Assembly: GCA_021151525.1 (NCBI GenBank)
Contig: JAGKXD010000148.1
Coordinates: 1-7,928, forward strand
Direction: 5' to 3'
Length of the DNA stretch: 7,928 bases
From: Cellvibrionaceae bacterium
Lineage (GTDB): Bacteria > Pseudomonadota > Gammaproteobacteria > Pseudomonadales > Cellvibrionaceae
In this document: piece by piece, positions 6,905-7,928 of the stretch
Layout: each line of letters starts with the position of its first letter
Position numbering within the stretch: position 1 is the first letter of the stretch
Notes under the pieces: model-generated
Databases searched by the model: none
Seen by the model: the letters and a program-made list of their open reading frames with translations, nothing else
What the model was told of the DNA's origin: nothing
Program-made: the position numbers and the translations under genes

Positions 6905-7840
6905 TCATTGCAAAGCGTCAGGCTTTTGTAGCGGTGGCAAACCTTCTGGCTGCCATTTATCACCGCGTTTTGTGGACCAAACAACAAGATGAATATGCTG
7001 ACTAATATCGGCACCATCAACATTCACCGCATATTGCTGATTGAGCTCCGTTACAAAATGCCCACTGTGATATTGAGTATTTGCACCGTACACAGGAACC
7101 ATTCCAGAATACATTAGCACCCCGCCCTCAGGATTCTTTTTGCCTTGATTTGCGTAAACTGTTTTAGCATTCTCCAACAGGTTTTCATAGATAGCTTCTT
7201 TGGCTTTGGTGGGCGCAGCATCAATAGTAAATTTTAACGTGCAAATATCTTGGTCTTTTTTGTCTGCTTGCGGGGCACAAAACATTGAGCGCGAGTGACT
7301 AATATCGCTATCAATTGTTTGCCCTTTTGAACTAATGGTTGCCTTTTTGGTACCACTTACGGGCGCTTCAATATCAACTCCCACGCTTAAGCCTTCACCA
7401 ATAAAAGACTCTTCTGGCAGATTAATTATAAATTTACCTTCAGGCTTACTGGTGAGCGAATTCCATTCGTTCTGCATATTGTAGGTTTCACTGGATGATA
7501 CATCGCCATCGTTCAACGCCAGAGTTCCCGATGCACGCACAGCACCTTGCACGCGTGTTACATCTGTATCTAGCGAATAAGTTGCGCTGGCGCCGCTGCC
7601 TTGGCGTAACACATCTGTCTCCAAATAAATTGATGCATTGAGTTGACGCTGCGCATGAATCGCAGACGATGTTAAGCCATCCACAAAATCAAGTCGCGCA
7701 TGCAAGGTTATCGGCTCTCCTGCTGAACTAACCGATTCTTGCGCAGGCATCTCAGACGCTTGAGGTTGATTTTCTTTAGGTGCTTTACCACAACTCACCA
7801 ACAACAAACTTAATGCACAGACAACAGTGATATTTTTCAT
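6905..7840 (-). CDS. Putative lipoprotein of unknown function
   Basis: A 311-residue protein with a lipoprotein signal: positively charged start, hydrophobic stretch and lipobox LVSC, giving lipidated C17. The next residue is Gly, not Asp, which favours sorting to the outer membrane by the usual +2 rule. A Pro/Gln/Glu/Ser-rich tether (about 18-42) leads into a polar, beta-rich region with many Thr/Ser-rich strands (about 43-210). C188 and C200 could form a disulfide. The last 100 residues contain a helical piece (about 212-230) and an aromatic segment (HIHLVVWSTKRGDKW, 282-296). I recognise no family. The ATG at 7840 is chosen over an in-frame TTG at 7846 because AAGGA lies six bases before it and the peptide then begins MKN, typical of signal sequences. 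The DUF72 gene follows on the same strand and may be in the same transcript. Confidence 0.85.
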   Translation of the reverse strand: MKNITVVCALSLLLVSCGKAPKENQPQASEMPAQESVSSAGEPITLHARLDFVDGLTSSAIHAQRQLNASIYLETDVLRQGSGASATYSLDTDVTRVQGAVRASGTLALNDGDVSSSETYNMQNEWNSLTSKPEGKFIINLPEESFIGEGLSVGVDIEAPVSGTKKATISSKGQTIDSDISHSRSMFCAPQADKKDQDICTLKFTIDAAPTKAKEAIYENLLENAKTVYANQGKKNPEGGVLMYSGMVPVYGANTQYHSGHFVTELNQQYAVNVDGADISQHIHLVVWSTKRGDKWQPEGLPPLQKPDALQ

Positions 7841-7858
7841 AAGCAATCCTTAGTAGAG

Positions 7859-7886
7859 AACATAATGGCGAATCAATATCGGTAAA
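7859..7886 (-). promoter_or_regulatory. Weak sigma-70-like promoter candidate for the lipoprotein gene
   Basis: On the minus strand TTTACC (7881-7886) and TATGTT (7859-7864) are 16 bases apart, each matching four of six consensus positions. They lie 18 bases or more upstream of the ATG at 7840, and the region further upstream (7905-7925) is AT-rich. A short leader would then carry the AAGGA ribosome binding site. This is pattern matching only, and such hexamers occur by chance in AT-rich DNA. Confidence 0.3.
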
Positions 7887-7928
7887 TGAAAGGGCTTGAG
7901 GTCATTAAGTAATTGATATTAATTTCAA

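Noticed and set aside
6739..7023. Minus-strand open frame of 94 codons spanning the lipoprotein and DUF72 gap
   Set aside because: It overlaps the ends of two well-supported genes in another frame, and its hydrophobic start is an out-of-frame reading of the lipoprotein C-terminus.

Overview
The window looks like chromosomal DNA of a Gram-negative bacterium. It encodes a periplasmic beta-lactamase-fold hydrolase, a lipoprotein with a lipobox, and a secreted protein ending in a GlyGly-CTERM tail, a sorting signal known mainly from Gammaproteobacteria. The protein mix and moderate base composition fit a free-living marine or soil gammaproteobacterium, perhaps Cellvibrio-like. The genus is a guess from general resemblance and was not tested.

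Layout. Positions 1-3562 hold three genes on the minus strand, read right to left. The first is a serine hydrolase of the beta-lactamase/PBP4 type with a membrane-spanning C-terminal half (1685-3562). After a hairpin terminator (1629-1656) come a LytS-type histidine kinase (470-1579) and its LytTR-type response regulator (1-473), which runs off the left edge. Kinase and regulator overlap by four bases (ATGA), so they form a translationally coupled two-component pair. Whether the hydrolase is read together with them or is one of their targets cannot be told from sequence.

Positions 3563-3860 form a divergent intergenic region. It contains an imperfect 52-base hairpin and a stretch that I suspect is a remnant or a dispersed repeat. 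To its right, on the plus strand, is the most unusual gene of the window (3861-5705). It encodes a secreted 614-residue multidomain protein in which a two-domain unit, a Cys-pair domain plus a PKD/Ig-like domain, is duplicated. A third Ig/cadherin-like domain and a GlyGly-CTERM membrane tail follow. It converges on a YecE/DUF72 gene (5792-6835, minus), with a 19-bp perfect inverted repeat between them that can terminate both. Upstream of the DUF72 gene on the same strand is a lipoprotein of unknown function (6905-7840). The two may be co-transcribed, because no terminator is visible in the 69-base gap.

I found no RNA genes, CRISPR array, insertion sequence or phage genes. There is no clear sign of a new multi-gene system. 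The best leads are the duplicated Cys-pair domain of the secreted protein, the GlyGly-CTERM sorting tail, a possible sliding-clamp-binding peptide at the DUF72 N-terminus, and the structured intergenic stretch.
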